Shown one piece after another: positions 27,018 to 35,001 of a stretch of 50,897 bases of DNA. Each line of letters opens with the position of its first letter. Within the stretch, counting starts at the first letter, position 1. Source of the DNA: Arsenicicoccus bolidensis DSM 15745 (GTDB lineage: Bacteria > Actinomycetota > Actinomycetes > Actinomycetales > Dermatophilaceae); assembly GCF_000426385.1 (NCBI RefSeq), contig NZ_AUFG01000027.1, positions 1 to 50,897 on the forward strand, read 5' to 3'. A program made the translations under genes and the position numbers. The notes below the pieces were generated by a model. It saw only the letters and a program-made list of their open reading frames with translations. It searched no databases and was not told the origin of the DNA.

Positions 27018-27299
27018 TCAGGTGGCCAGGAACCCGACGATGGCGAACGCGGCGGAGACGACCAGGACGCCGCCCAGCACCCAACCGATGCCGGCGGCGT
27101 GCTCCCCGCCCTCACCGCGGCGGTTGCCGATCGCCATCTTCACGCCAGCGAAGATGAGGGCCATCACCAAGATCCCCAGGGCGATCCACTTGCCCCAGCC
27201 CATGATCGTGGTGAAGTTCTGGAAGCCAGGCGGAGCGGAACCGCCACCGGGGTCAGGCACGTCCATGGGGGCCAGCGCCACGATGCTGAACAGGCTCAT
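27018..27299 (-). CDS. VirB2/TrbC-like small membrane protein
   Basis: 93 residues with two membrane helices (about 37-57 and 70-91) separated by a short basic loop (NRRGEGGE) and a Pro/Gly-rich N-terminal part. This size and topology match VirB2-type pilin subunits in Gram-positive conjugation systems. A processing site cannot be fixed. It overlaps the upstream DUF6668 gene by four bases. Confidence 0.72.
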   Translation of the reverse strand: MSLFSIVALAPMDVPDPGGGSAPPGFQNFTTIMGWGKWIALGILVMALIFAGVKMAIGNRRGEGGEHAAGIGWVLGGVLVVSAAFAIVGFLAT

Positions 27300-27988
27300 G
27301 ACTTCTCCTCAGAGATGGATGGGACAGCGCCGCCGTGCGACGGTGCTGCGAGTGAGCGCAGAGCGCTCACAAGATTGGAGACGGGTCGAGGGACGTGCTC
27401 CCCTACGGGAGCACCTAGCCGCCAGGCCTCGACCCACGGCACGTGCCAGACACGGGGCGCGCCACCGCCGACCACCTTGGCCAGGTCGCGGATCGGCGCC
27501 GGGAGCTTCCCGGGGGCGTCGGCCACCAGGACCAAACCCAGCAGCTCGACGGAATCACCAGCCCCCGATGCGGCCCACTGCGTCAGGGCGGACCGTGCCG
27601 CCAGCAAGCCACGCACGCTGGTGCGGGCGACTATGACGCACGCGGCGGACTGGCCAGGGTCCAGCTCGGGCCAGCTATGCTCGGCGGCTGCCCATCCCTC
27701 GTCGAGGTCGGCCAGCGTGGACTCTCCCGCGCCACCGTGCGCGCCGACCACCCACAGTGCGACTGATGCATCCTTGCGGGTGATCGGCAGCGGGTCCTCG
27801 GGCATCGAGACATGCGGCTGCGGCGCTAGCGGCCCAGTGGGCCTCTCCGTGGGCACTGGGGCCTCATCGGGCACCGGCGCAGATCCTGCCGGGTCGGACG
27901 GCAGCCAGTCGCGCCAGTCCTCGCCAACGCTCGGCTGCTCACGCACGCCACTCGGCGACGCGTCCACCCATGCGTTCCCCTGCGTCAT
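27296..27988 (-). CDS. DUF6668-family P-loop-like protein, first gene of the transfer operon
   Basis: 230 residues. A Pro-rich N-terminal 70 residues lead into a Rossmann-like domain with VALWVVGAHGGAGESTLADL, a degenerate P-loop in which Glu replaces the Lys of GKST. It should therefore be inactive or bind nucleotide differently. A second strand reads CVIVARTSVRGLLAAR. The family is common in actinobacterial transfer regions. TAGGAGG precedes the ATG by seven bases. It heads the minus-strand operon. Confidence 0.8.
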   Translation of the reverse strand: MTQGNAWVDASPSGVREQPSVGEDWRDWLPSDPAGSAPVPDEAPVPTERPTGPLAPQPHVSMPEDPLPITRKDASVALWVVGAHGGAGESTLADLDEGWAAAEHSWPELDPGQSAACVIVARTSVRGLLAARSALTQWAASGAGDSVELLGLVLVADAPGKLPAPIRDLAKVVGGGAPRVWHVPWVEAWRLGAPVGEHVPRPVSNLVSALRSLAAPSHGGAVPSISEEKS

Positions 27989-28167
27989 CTCTGCGCCTCC
28001 TAGGCCGATAATCAGGTCTCGATCGACCGCTTAGCCCCTTGTGCGCACCACGATACACCACCGTGCACTAGCGACCCTGTTAATCCCACGAAAGGCCTAT
28101 CCATGTACTTGCGCCCCTCATCGGCTACCATCGCCCCATGTCGAATCGTTCGCGGAGGTGGGTCGCT
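27989..28167. promoter_or_regulatory. divergent promoter region between transfer operon and plus-strand genes
   Basis: 179 bp separate two diverging operons. The sequence is less GC-rich (GTTAATCCCACGAAAGGCC, ATCCATGTACTTG) and contains CGATACACCACCGTG and GTGCACTAG, but I cannot fix -35/-10 boxes. Control of both transfer operons from here is likely. GGAGGTGG at 28154-28161 is the ribosome site of the small HTH gene and decides its start at GTG 28168. Confidence 0.5.
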
Positions 28168-28425
28168 GTGACCTCGCGCCTCGAGGAACTCTTCGACGAC
28201 CTTCCGAAGAAGCTCGACGTCCCCCAGGTGGCAGAGCTGCTCGGGATGACCAAGAAGGGGGTCTATCAGTGGATTCACCAAGGCGTGATTCCCGCCTACA
28301 AACTAGGCGCGACGTGGATCATTCTCCGAGACGAGCTCCGAGACGCGATCGCCTCGGGCTCGAACGTAACCCATCGCACAGGTCTCGACGCGGCCGAAAG
28401 CGGCCATTCAGAGGACGGCGATTAG
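28168..28425 (+). CDS. excisionase-type MerR-like HTH protein
   Basis: 85 residues from GTG 28168, with GGAGGTGG about seven bases upstream; ATG 28138 in frame has no such site. The pattern LDVPQVAELLGMTKKGVYQW, then IPAYKLGATWIILRDELRDA is the HTH_17 fold of excisionase and regulator proteins. No integrase is present in the window, so a regulator of the divergent transfer promoters is more likely than an excisionase. Confidence 0.82.
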   Translation: MTSRLEELFDDLPKKLDVPQVAELLGMTKKGVYQWIHQGVIPAYKLGATWIILRDELRDAIASGSNVTHRTGLDAAESGHSEDGD

Positions 28426-28451
28426 GTGCTTCTGCGGCAGCCGTTACAAGT

Positions 28452-28979
28452 GTGACATTGGCTGTCGTGATCTTTCTCTCTTCCTGCAACACCTCGGCTC
28501 CGGCCCCCTCTGACGCGCCCTCTACCAGTGCAGACGGCGGCATCGTAGTCCCTATCGGCGTGTCGAGCGCGCGTCCTGGGGTGGAGGTGCAGAACGACGA
28601 TGGGACGGTCCAGAACCCAGCGACAGAGACGCCGCTGGTTCTGGATCTGGCCGATAAAGACAATGCGGAACAAACTGCGCTTAAGGTCATGCGTTTTTTC
28701 GCCCGTCGAAATGTCTCGGCGGAGCAGTGGTGGGCCGACCTGGCGCCATTGATGACGGTTCAGGCTCAGCAGGCGTACCGCGACACCGATCCCCGGAACG
28801 TCCCTCCGACCAAGGTCACCGGGGCTGCGAAGGTCACGCCGTCGTCGAGGCCTCAGGTGGCTCGGGTCAGCGTGCCGACCGACGTCGGGTCCTACTTGGT
28901 CATCTTGGGTCGCACACCGCAGGACCCGACCTGGCGGGCTGACCGGATCCTGCCCCCTGAGAACATCGAGCAGCAGTGA
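28452..28979 (+). CDS. putative lipoprotein of the transfer region
   Basis: About 175 residues if it starts at GTG 28452; the frame is open further upstream with a basic stretch (RGRKRPFRGRRLGASAAAV), so an unusual start there would give a better signal peptide. TLAVVIFLSSC is a lipobox-like end, after which a Ser/Ala/Pro linker leads to a domain with EQTALKVMRFFARRNVSAEQ and WWADLAPLMTVQAQQAYR. It overlaps the hydrolase gene by an ATGA junction and probably acts on the outer membrane face. Confidence 0.7.
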   Translation: MTLAVVIFLSSCNTSAPAPSDAPSTSADGGIVVPIGVSSARPGVEVQNDDGTVQNPATETPLVLDLADKDNAEQTALKVMRFFARRNVSAEQWWADLAPLMTVQAQQAYRDTDPRNVPPTKVTGAAKVTPSSRPQVARVSVPTDVGSYLVILGRTPQDPTWRADRILPPENIEQQ

Positions 28980-30493
28980 TGAGCGGCGACAGCCGCCAGC
29001 ACGGTGTCCGCAACCTTCTTCTGGTCCTCGCGCTGGTCCCGTGCTTGTTCCTCGTGGTGCTGCTAGGGACGGTCACGACGAGCGAAACTGTGAACCAGAA
29101 GGTTTGCGACCCCACCGGCGCGGCCGTCGCAGTCGACACCACGAGCGTCCCTCAGGGGCCGATCGCGGGGTACCGCCGCGAGCAGCTCGTCAACGCGGCC
29201 CACGTCATGGCCGCCGCGCAGAAGCTCGGTCTGACCGTCCGGGACCAGCAGATCGGTGTCATGACCGCCATGGGTGAGTCGTCCCTGGCCGTGCTCGACC
29301 GGGGCGACAGCGTGGGTCCTGACTCGCGCGGGCTGTTCCAGCAGCGCGACAACGGCGCCTGGGGAAGCTACTCCGACCGGATGAACCCGTTCATCTCCGC
29401 GACGAACTTCTTCAAGAAGGAGATGACCGTCCAGGGTCGGGAGTCCATGGAGCCGACGCTGGTCGCGCACAAGGTCCAATCAAACGCGGACCCCTACCAC
29501 TACAGCCGGTTCTGGCCAGCGGCCCAAGCCGTCGTGCAAGCCCTCGGCGCGGTGAAGACCGGACCACCTGGCACGGCCGCCGGCGCACCCAGCCAGCCCG
29601 CCCAGACCGGCGGCAGCCGGTACAACCTCGGTCCCGTCAAGCCCGGCACGATCACCGTGGCCAACACCGTCGGCCCGAAGTTCGGGATCAAGACCGTGGG
29701 CGGCTACCGCCCACCCAGCGCGGAGAAGTACGACCAGTCGGGGCACCCCGCCGGCCTCGCGCTCGACTTCATGACCAACGACATCCCCGATGGCAAAGCC
29801 ACCGGCGACCGCCTGGCCGCCTATCTGCAGGCAAATGCCGCCGCTCTCGACGTCAAGTACGTCATGTGGTACTCGCGCATCTGGAGCGTCGCCCGCGCCG
29901 ACGAGGGTTGGCGCACCCTGCCAGATCGCGGGGCCCCCACCCAGAACCACGAGGACCACGTCCACCTGTCCCTCAGTGGCACTGGCGGGTCAGGAGTCCC
30001 GACAGATGCGACGACCTCCCCCGCGGGATGCCCGCCTGACGGCGCCGCCGCGGGTCCCGGGCAGGCCGGGCCCGTCGGGTTGAAAGGCTGGGCCGCACCC
30101 GCGAAGGGCCCGATCACCAGCCCCTTCGGCATGCGCACCCACCCGGTGACCGGCGTTCACAAACTGCACAGCGGCACCGACTTCGGCGCCCCCTGCAACG
30201 CCCCGATCTACGCGGCCAACGCCGGCACCGTCATCCAAGCCGGCCCGGCCCAGGGCTACGGCAACCTACTCGCCATCGACCACGGCCAAGGCGTGGTCTC
30301 GCGCTACGCGCACATGCCCAACGACGGTCGCCTCGTGCACATCGGAGACCACGTCACCGCGGGCCAGCACATCGCCAAGGTCGGCACCACGGGCTACTCC
30401 ACCGGCTGCCACCTGCACTTCGAGATCAAGCAGAACGGTGCATTCGTCGACCCGGGCGGCTTCCTCAAGAAGGTCGGCGTCAACACCAACTAG
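28976..30493 (+). CDS. three-domain peptidoglycan hydrolase of the conjugation system
   Basis: 505 residues with an N-terminal membrane anchor (14-34). The first domain (about 60-190) is lysozyme/transglycosylase-like (VMTAMGESSLAVLDRGD, then GLFQQRDNGAWGS). The second (about 215-335) resembles VanY/D,D-peptidase-like folds (GYRPPSAEKYDQSGHPAG, ALDF, DHVHLSLS). The third (about 385-490) is a peptidase M23 with HSGTDFGAPC and HLHFEI. It should open the cell wall for the transfer channel, a VirB1-type role. Confidence 0.9.
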   Translation: MMSGDSRQHGVRNLLLVLALVPCLFLVVLLGTVTTSETVNQKVCDPTGAAVAVDTTSVPQGPIAGYRREQLVNAAHVMAAAQKLGLTVRDQQIGVMTAMGESSLAVLDRGDSVGPDSRGLFQQRDNGAWGSYSDRMNPFISATNFFKKEMTVQGRESMEPTLVAHKVQSNADPYHYSRFWPAAQAVVQALGAVKTGPPGTAAGAPSQPAQTGGSRYNLGPVKPGTITVANTVGPKFGIKTVGGYRPPSAEKYDQSGHPAGLALDFMTNDIPDGKATGDRLAAYLQANAAALDVKYVMWYSRIWSVARADEGWRTLPDRGAPTQNHEDHVHLSLSGTGGSGVPTDATTSPAGCPPDGAAAGPGQAGPVGLKGWAAPAKGPITSPFGMRTHPVTGVHKLHSGTDFGAPCNAPIYAANAGTVIQAGPAQGYGNLLAIDHGQGVVSRYAHMPNDGRLVHIGDHVTAGQHIAKVGTTGYSTGCHLHFEIKQNGAFVDPGGFLKKVGVNTN

Positions 30494-30505
30494 GGAGGGA
30501 CCCCC

Positions 30506-31759
30506 ATGCAGAACATCGCGATCGTCAACCGCGACGGCACCGGCACGGTGACCATCGACGGCCAGGAGCCAGTGCACGTCCAGGCCGACAGCGTCGAGAG
30601 CGCACGACGCCAGCTGCTGAGTGCGGTCATGTTCCAGGCCCGCCGCGCCGGTCGCCCCATCGACGTGATCGCCCGCGACCCCGAGTCGAAGACGGGGCAC
30701 GAGCTCCGCGTCCACCCCGACGGCACCGTCCACCCCCTGACGGAAGCACCGGCCGAGCCCGACCACCCGACGCCGCCGACGGAGCTGCCAGCACCGGCCT
30801 CGATCGACCCGGCCAGCACCCAGAGGCCACCCATGACCCGACGCGAAGCCCGCGAGCGATCGTTCTTGGCTGAGGCGCGCATGAGCCCCCCGCCCGCCAC
30901 CGGCTGGAAGGCCTTCCTCGCCCGGCTCGGCTTCACCTCCGGGCCCTCGGCCGAGGAGATCGCCCGCTGGGAAGACGAGCGCGCCATCTCCCAGCACTGG
31001 CCCGGGCCGCGCACCATCGCCGTTCTCAACGGCAAGGGCGGCGCCGGCAAGACCCCAGCGACCGCCCTGCTCAGCGCGATGTTCGCTCGAGCCGGTGGCT
31101 CCGGCGTCCTCGCCTGGGATAGCAACGTGACCCGAGGCACGCTCGGGTGGCGCACCGAGAGCGGACCTCACGACGCGACCGTGCTCGACCTGCTCCCCCG
31201 CACCGACGAGCTGCTCACCCCGGGCGCCCGCGTTGCAGACCTGGCCGCAGCCGTGCACCACCAGACCCTCGATAAGTACGACGTGCTGCGCTCGAACCCT
31301 CTCCTGCTCTCCACGGAGCAGAAGCTCACCCCCGACCAGCTCGACGCCGTGCACGCCGTCGCGGCCAAGTACTACCGCCTCATCTTCATGGACTCCGGCA
31401 ATGACGAGGGCGACGCCCTCTGGTTGAGGATGATCGATCACGCCGACCAAATCGTCGTGGCCACGACCACCCGAGCAGATCACGCCGAAGCCGGCAGGCT
31501 GCTGCTCAACGCCCTCGCCGACCGCGACGCCCGCTCCGCCCGGCTCGCCGACCAGGCCGTAGTCCTGGTCTCCCAGGCAGACCGTGAAGAGGCCGACGCG
31601 TCCTCGATCGCTCAGGGCTTCGACGCCCTCGCGCGCGCCGTCGTCACCATCCCTTACGACCCCGCCATGCGTCAGCAGTGGCTGCGTGTCGACAACCTTG
31701 CCGCCCCGACCCAGCGCGCCTACCTGCGCGCGGCCGCCGCCGTCGCTGCGGGCCTGTGA
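30506..31759 (+). CDS. MinD/ParA-superfamily ATPase of the transfer region
   Basis: 417 residues. The N-terminal 60 residues form a small beta domain (IAIVNRDGTGTVTIDGQEPV), a Pro-rich linker follows, then from about 170 a deviant Walker A ATPase: TIAVLNGKGGAGKTPATALL, and LIFMDSGNDEGDALWLRM as Walker B. It is distinct from the plasmid ParA at 45274. Similar proteins accompany actinobacterial transfer operons, perhaps placing the channel at the pole. AGGGAGGGA sits before the ATG and the hydrolase gene ends 12 bases upstream. Confidence 0.82.
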   Translation: MQNIAIVNRDGTGTVTIDGQEPVHVQADSVESARRQLLSAVMFQARRAGRPIDVIARDPESKTGHELRVHPDGTVHPLTEAPAEPDHPTPPTELPAPASIDPASTQRPPMTRREARERSFLAEARMSPPPATGWKAFLARLGFTSGPSAEEIARWEDERAISQHWPGPRTIAVLNGKGGAGKTPATALLSAMFARAGGSGVLAWDSNVTRGTLGWRTESGPHDATVLDLLPRTDELLTPGARVADLAAAVHHQTLDKYDVLRSNPLLLSTEQKLTPDQLDAVHAVAAKYYRLIFMDSGNDEGDALWLRMIDHADQIVVATTTRADHAEAGRLLLNALADRDARSARLADQAVVLVSQADREEADASSIAQGFDALARAVVTIPYDPAMRQQWLRVDNLAAPTQRAYLRAAAAVAAGL

Positions 31760-31827
31760 TGACCTCGCTCCGCGACACGCGCGCCACGTGCGAGGTATCT
31801 GATACGAGCGTGACTAGGGTGCATGGC

Positions 31828-32034
31828 ATGCCACGCCCAAGCAAAGGTGACCGCGACATCATGGTGACGCGCCCCGCGCGCGCTGTTGGCGACGCCGTTC
31901 GCGCACGCGCGGCCGCCAGGGGGGTCAGCATCAGCGAGTACATCGCCGCTGTTCTAGCGAGCGACGCGGGCCTGGCCCACCTCGCTCCCCTCCCTGCCCC
32001 CCGAGACGAGTCGGAGCTGCCGATGACGGGCTGA
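31828..32034 (+). CDS. small ribbon-helix-helix (CopG-like) protein
   Basis: 68 residues: basic start, strand IMVTRPARAVGDAVRARAAA, then RGVSISEYIAAVLASDAG, the strand-helix-helix plan of CopG/Arc repressors. It lies between the MinD-like gene and the candidate replication gene, so copy-number or transfer control is plausible. ATG 31828 and GTG 31819 are in frame. A strong hairpin follows. Confidence 0.65.
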   Translation: MPRPSKGDRDIMVTRPARAVGDAVRARAAARGVSISEYIAAVLASDAGLAHLAPLPAPRDESELPMTG

Positions 32035-32061
32035 TACCCGCGCGGGGGAAGCCCCTGCATG

Positions 32062-32093
32062 ACGAGAGCCGCCGTTGGCGCGGCGGCTCTCGT
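32062..32093 (+). terminator. hairpin after the RHH gene
   Basis: ACGAGAGCCGCC, eight-base loop, GGCGGCTCTCGT: a perfect 12-bp stem 27 bases after the stop at 32034, followed by TGAAGTC. It separates the transfer-region transcript from the candidate replication gene. Confidence 0.75.
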
Positions 32094-32126
32094 TGAAGTC
32101 AAGGCCAGTGGACAGCTGGCCCCGTT

Positions 32127-33407
32127 GTGAATCCCTCGGACAAGGGAGGCTTTGTGCTACCCACTTTAACACCCGACGCCTCGACCCCCAAGCCCTCGGC
32201 GCGCCCAGAATCACCCACTTGGGCCCAGGACGGGCACCAGCGGCGGGGCCGCGCCCGGCGCCACACGAGCTCGTCGCTGGCCTCGCTACGGCGCGCTACC
32301 AGCGCCCACCAGCGCCGGAACGGGCTGTCCGCGCCTCCTCCCCCGCGTGACCTGGTGGCCGCGGTCCCGGTCTGGCACTCGCGCGCCACCATGCAGCGCG
32401 TCATCCGGGTTCTGGCCGCACAGCCCTATGTGCAGCGGCTCTGCCGAGCCCAGCACATCGCGGTAGACACCTGGGCCGCGATCGCGCTCAACGACGCCGT
32501 CGACGCCGACACGTCCACCGGTCGGGGCATGCGCACCTCACAGACCGTCGCGGCCGCCCGCGTGGGCCGCTCGGAGCGCGTCGTACGCCGCGCTCGAGCG
32601 ATCAGCGTTCGGCTGGGCATCCTCGTCGAGCTGTACCGCGGCCGCGAGCTGTCCGGCGACGAGCGTCGCCACCTGCTCGCTGACAGCCCTGGCCACACGC
32701 AGCGGGGCATCCCCAACCAGTACGCGATGACGGTGTGCCCGCCGCGCCAGCGGGCCCGTGTGAGCATCCCCCGCGCCGGCGAGCATGCACAGGTTCTTCC
32801 CCATATAGACGGCTTCGGCCACCTTCCCCCCGAAGGGGGGCTAAGCCTTTCCACTCACCTTCTAGAACTACTCACCTTGGCGGGCGCTGACGCGCCCGAT
32901 CAGACGGAGCCGCCTCCGGCGGCCCAACAGCGACGACGGAGGTCCCCCGGCCTGGCCCTGGCGGTCGGCATTCACCACCACCCCGCCACCGGATGGCTCA
33001 CCCACGACACCCGACCCGGACGCCTCGCCGCTCAGCTGACCCCCTACGCTCACGGCGGGTGGAGCAGCCACGACCTCGCCACCGAGCTCCACCACCAGGC
33101 CCGGACTGCAGGCATCCCCACCTGGCAGCCACCCCGCTCCCCCTACGGCCTGTTCAAGACCCTCCTGCAGCGCATCGACCCCCACGCAGACGTGCACCTC
33201 GGCACCGGCCCCGCCTACCCCAACGCCGCGCCATCGCCGGGAACTCGCGTCGAGCCATGCGGACGCCCCGAGTGCGACGGCCACGGCTGGATCACCCACC
33301 ACGACCACACCGGCCGCGCGACCAGCGCCGCCCCCTGCCCTCACTGCCCACCCGCTGCCCGCACCGCCCGCGGTGACGAGCTCGTCGACCAGGCGCCGGC
33401 CTTTTGA
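32127..33407 (+). CDS. candidate plasmid replication/DNA-binding protein with C-terminal zinc motif
   Basis: 426 residues, basic N-terminus. A winged-HTH-like core (TSQTVAAARVGRSERVVRRA; RLGILVELYRGRELSGDERR) is followed by a domain with LATELHHQARTAGIPTWQPP and GLFKTLLQRIDPHADV. The C-terminal pairs PCGRPECDGHGW and APCPHCPPA form a probable zinc knuckle. Proteins with this layout are found alone next to transfer genes on actinobacterial plasmids and are my only candidate for a replication initiator, since no RepA, Rep_3 or rolling-circle Rep was seen. GTG 32127 is the first start in frame. Confidence 0.55.
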   Translation: MNPSDKGGFVLPTLTPDASTPKPSARPESPTWAQDGHQRRGRARRHTSSSLASLRRATSAHQRRNGLSAPPPPRDLVAAVPVWHSRATMQRVIRVLAAQPYVQRLCRAQHIAVDTWAAIALNDAVDADTSTGRGMRTSQTVAAARVGRSERVVRRARAISVRLGILVELYRGRELSGDERRHLLADSPGHTQRGIPNQYAMTVCPPRQRARVSIPRAGEHAQVLPHIDGFGHLPPEGGLSLSTHLLELLTLAGADAPDQTEPPPAAQQRRRRSPGLALAVGIHHHPATGWLTHDTRPGRLAAQLTPYAHGGWSSHDLATELHHQARTAGIPTWQPPRSPYGLFKTLLQRIDPHADVHLGTGPAYPNAAPSPGTRVEPCGRPECDGHGWITHHDHTGRATSAAPCPHCPPAARTARGDELVDQAPAF

Positions 33408-33470
33408 CAGCAAGCACCAACGCCCGGCGCCCTTCGACGGTCCCCACCGTGGGCGGTAGCGTCCTGAGCC

Positions 33471-33917
33471 ATGAGCGACACCTCGGCCCTGTGGGCAATG
33501 GGCGGCACGGTTCTCGGATTCGCGGGCAACTATCTCGTGGCTCGTCAGACCGCCGAGCGCGCTGAGAAGACTGCTCAACGCGGCCGCGTTCACGCCGCCA
33601 AGCATCAGGCCATCGTCACTCTCCTGCATGCCGGTGACGCCCAGAACCGAAAGACAACCGACAGGGAGCTCGCGGATCCTTACGGTGTCCGTCCTGAGGA
33701 CTACGCCGACCCCTGGGAGAAGGACCTCGGTTTTGTCGACCTGCGCGCTGCGCTAGCTGACGTGGAGCTCACATGCACCAGCGTGACCACTGCGGCCGCC
33801 ACACGTTGGATATCAGAGGTCATCGAGTACGCCTGGACCGGGGCTGAGCCGAGCAACTCCTGGGAGTCACGCGCCGCCTTCGTCGCCGCTGCCCACATCG
33901 AGCTCGGCATCAGCTGA
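33471..33917 (+). CDS. small protein with N-terminal membrane helix
   Basis: 148 residues, not recognised. One hydrophobic helix (7-24, LWAMGGTVLGFAGNYLVA) leads into a basic helical segment (RQTAERAEKTAQRGRVHAAK), suggesting an outside N-terminus and cytoplasmic helical domain. A conserved-looking DPYGVRPEDYADPWEKD stretch follows. It stands alone on the plus strand between the candidate replication gene and small plasmid genes. Confidence 0.6.
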   Translation: MSDTSALWAMGGTVLGFAGNYLVARQTAERAEKTAQRGRVHAAKHQAIVTLLHAGDAQNRKTTDRELADPYGVRPEDYADPWEKDLGFVDLRAALADVELTCTSVTTAAATRWISEVIEYAWTGAEPSNSWESRAAFVAAAHIELGIS

Positions 33918-34065
33918 CGACAGCGGCCGGTCGTGCCGTCAACGGCCTGAGCTCTCTCCCCCGGACTCCACCCGCCCACCGCACGCCCTTCGGCGCAGCG
34001 ACGCTGGCGCCGAGGAGCCGGCCTTCTGAGCGCGTATGTCACTGGGGGTGCCTACCGTGGGGAAC

Positions 34066-34345
34066 ATGAGCATCGACAACCTCACCACGCACGACGCGGC
34101 CATGCTCCTGGATGGCCTGGCCGACGTCTTGGACCTGCTCCCCGCTCGCGGCGGCCACTGAGGCCAGCGAACGCGAGGAGGTCACCCACGCCGCGCGGCG
34201 TGCTGCTCAGCTCGTCGCGGCCAGCAGCGATGCCCCGCAGAGCTACGCAGCGGCCAAGGCCTACGGGGGCGAGGAGTGGCGCAACGCGCTGCTGCGCGCC
34301 CTCGTGGGATGGGACCAGGCTCACGACATCATGACCACCCGTTAA
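34066..34345 (+). pseudogene. small gene interrupted by a one-base shift
   Basis: ATG 34066 opens MSIDNLTTHDAAMLLDGLAD and then VLDLLPARGGH before a stop. The +1 frame continues as LAAATEASEREEVTHAARRA and further to TAA 34343-34345. Joining them at the CCCC run 34140-34143 gives one protein of about 92 residues with steady helical character. An extra C there is the simplest explanation, either a real mutation or a sequencing error. Its stop overlaps the next ATG (TAATG), supporting one original operon. Function unknown. Confidence 0.6.
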
Positions 34346-34557
34346 TGGGTGCCCTACCCCGGCGCACCCTCGCGGACTGGCATCCCGCCCTCGAGATGCC
34401 GCTCGAGGTCTGGCTCGACGACCTCGGGCAGCAGGGATGGCGGCCGGAGTACACCCACGGGGGCGTGGAGGTGACTATCAACGGCCGCCGCGTCGTGCGG
34501 TACGCGCTCATCGAGCACGACCCGGCCGACCTGGCGTTGACTGAGCCCGGCGTGTGA
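34345..34557 (+). CDS. small hypothetical protein
   Basis: 70 residues from ATG 34345, sharing a base with the upstream TAA. A Trp-rich helix-strand layout (LEVWLDDLGQQGWRP; GGVEVTINGRRVVRYALIEH) suggests a small globular fold. I do not recognise the family. The 111-bp gap that follows holds only short GC-rich sequence before the next ATG. Confidence 0.55.
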   Translation: MGALPRRTLADWHPALEMPLEVWLDDLGQQGWRPEYTHGGVEVTINGRRVVRYALIEHDPADLALTEPGV

Positions 34558-34668
34558 CCGCCACCGGTCGTCCACAGGTCACCACGGCGCCTGCATTCGA
34601 GTGCTCCTCATCCACAACCCAGGACCCGGCCCGGGAACGCCGATACCAGCGCAGTTAGCCTGCGGATC

Positions 34669-35001
34669 ATGACGACCGAAACTACGCAAGACGTCCTCGA
34701 CCAAGTCCTGGAACTCATCGATAGCGCCATCGAGCGTGTCGCGGGCGATATCGGCGCTGGCGCCGAGGGTGCCGAGATCTACCTGCTCGCTCTGGGCAAA
34801 CTGCACGACGTCGGGGGACTCATGCTCCACGCCGGCGCCCGCCCCATGCAGGGGAGGGAGCATGCAGGCTCGCCGCTGGACTGGCTGCGCGAGGCGGAAA
34901 CCCGCCTCGACGCCATCGACCCGGCCGACCGGCCCGTGGGTCTGGGGCCGGCCCGCGTGGAGCTGCGCTGGGCCGTCGACGAGATGGCCACGGCGCACTG
35001 A
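34669..35001 (+). CDS. small helical protein upstream of the split gene
   Basis: 110 residues, acidic and mainly helical (DVLDQVLELIDSAIERVAGD; SPLDWLREAETRLDAIDPAD). The stop codon shares a base with the next ATG at 35001, so it forms an operon with the large helical gene that the Tn3-family element cuts. Family not recognised. Confidence 0.65.
   Translation: MTTETTQDVLDQVLELIDSAIERVAGDIGAGAEGAEIYLLALGKLHDVGGLMLHAGARPMQGREHAGSPLDWLREAETRLDAIDPADRPVGLGPARVELRWAVDEMATAH

Noticed and set aside
30266..31483. 405-residue minus-strand frame opposite the hydrolase and MinD-like genes
   Set aside because: Crosses a gene boundary on the other strand and has no domain signal.
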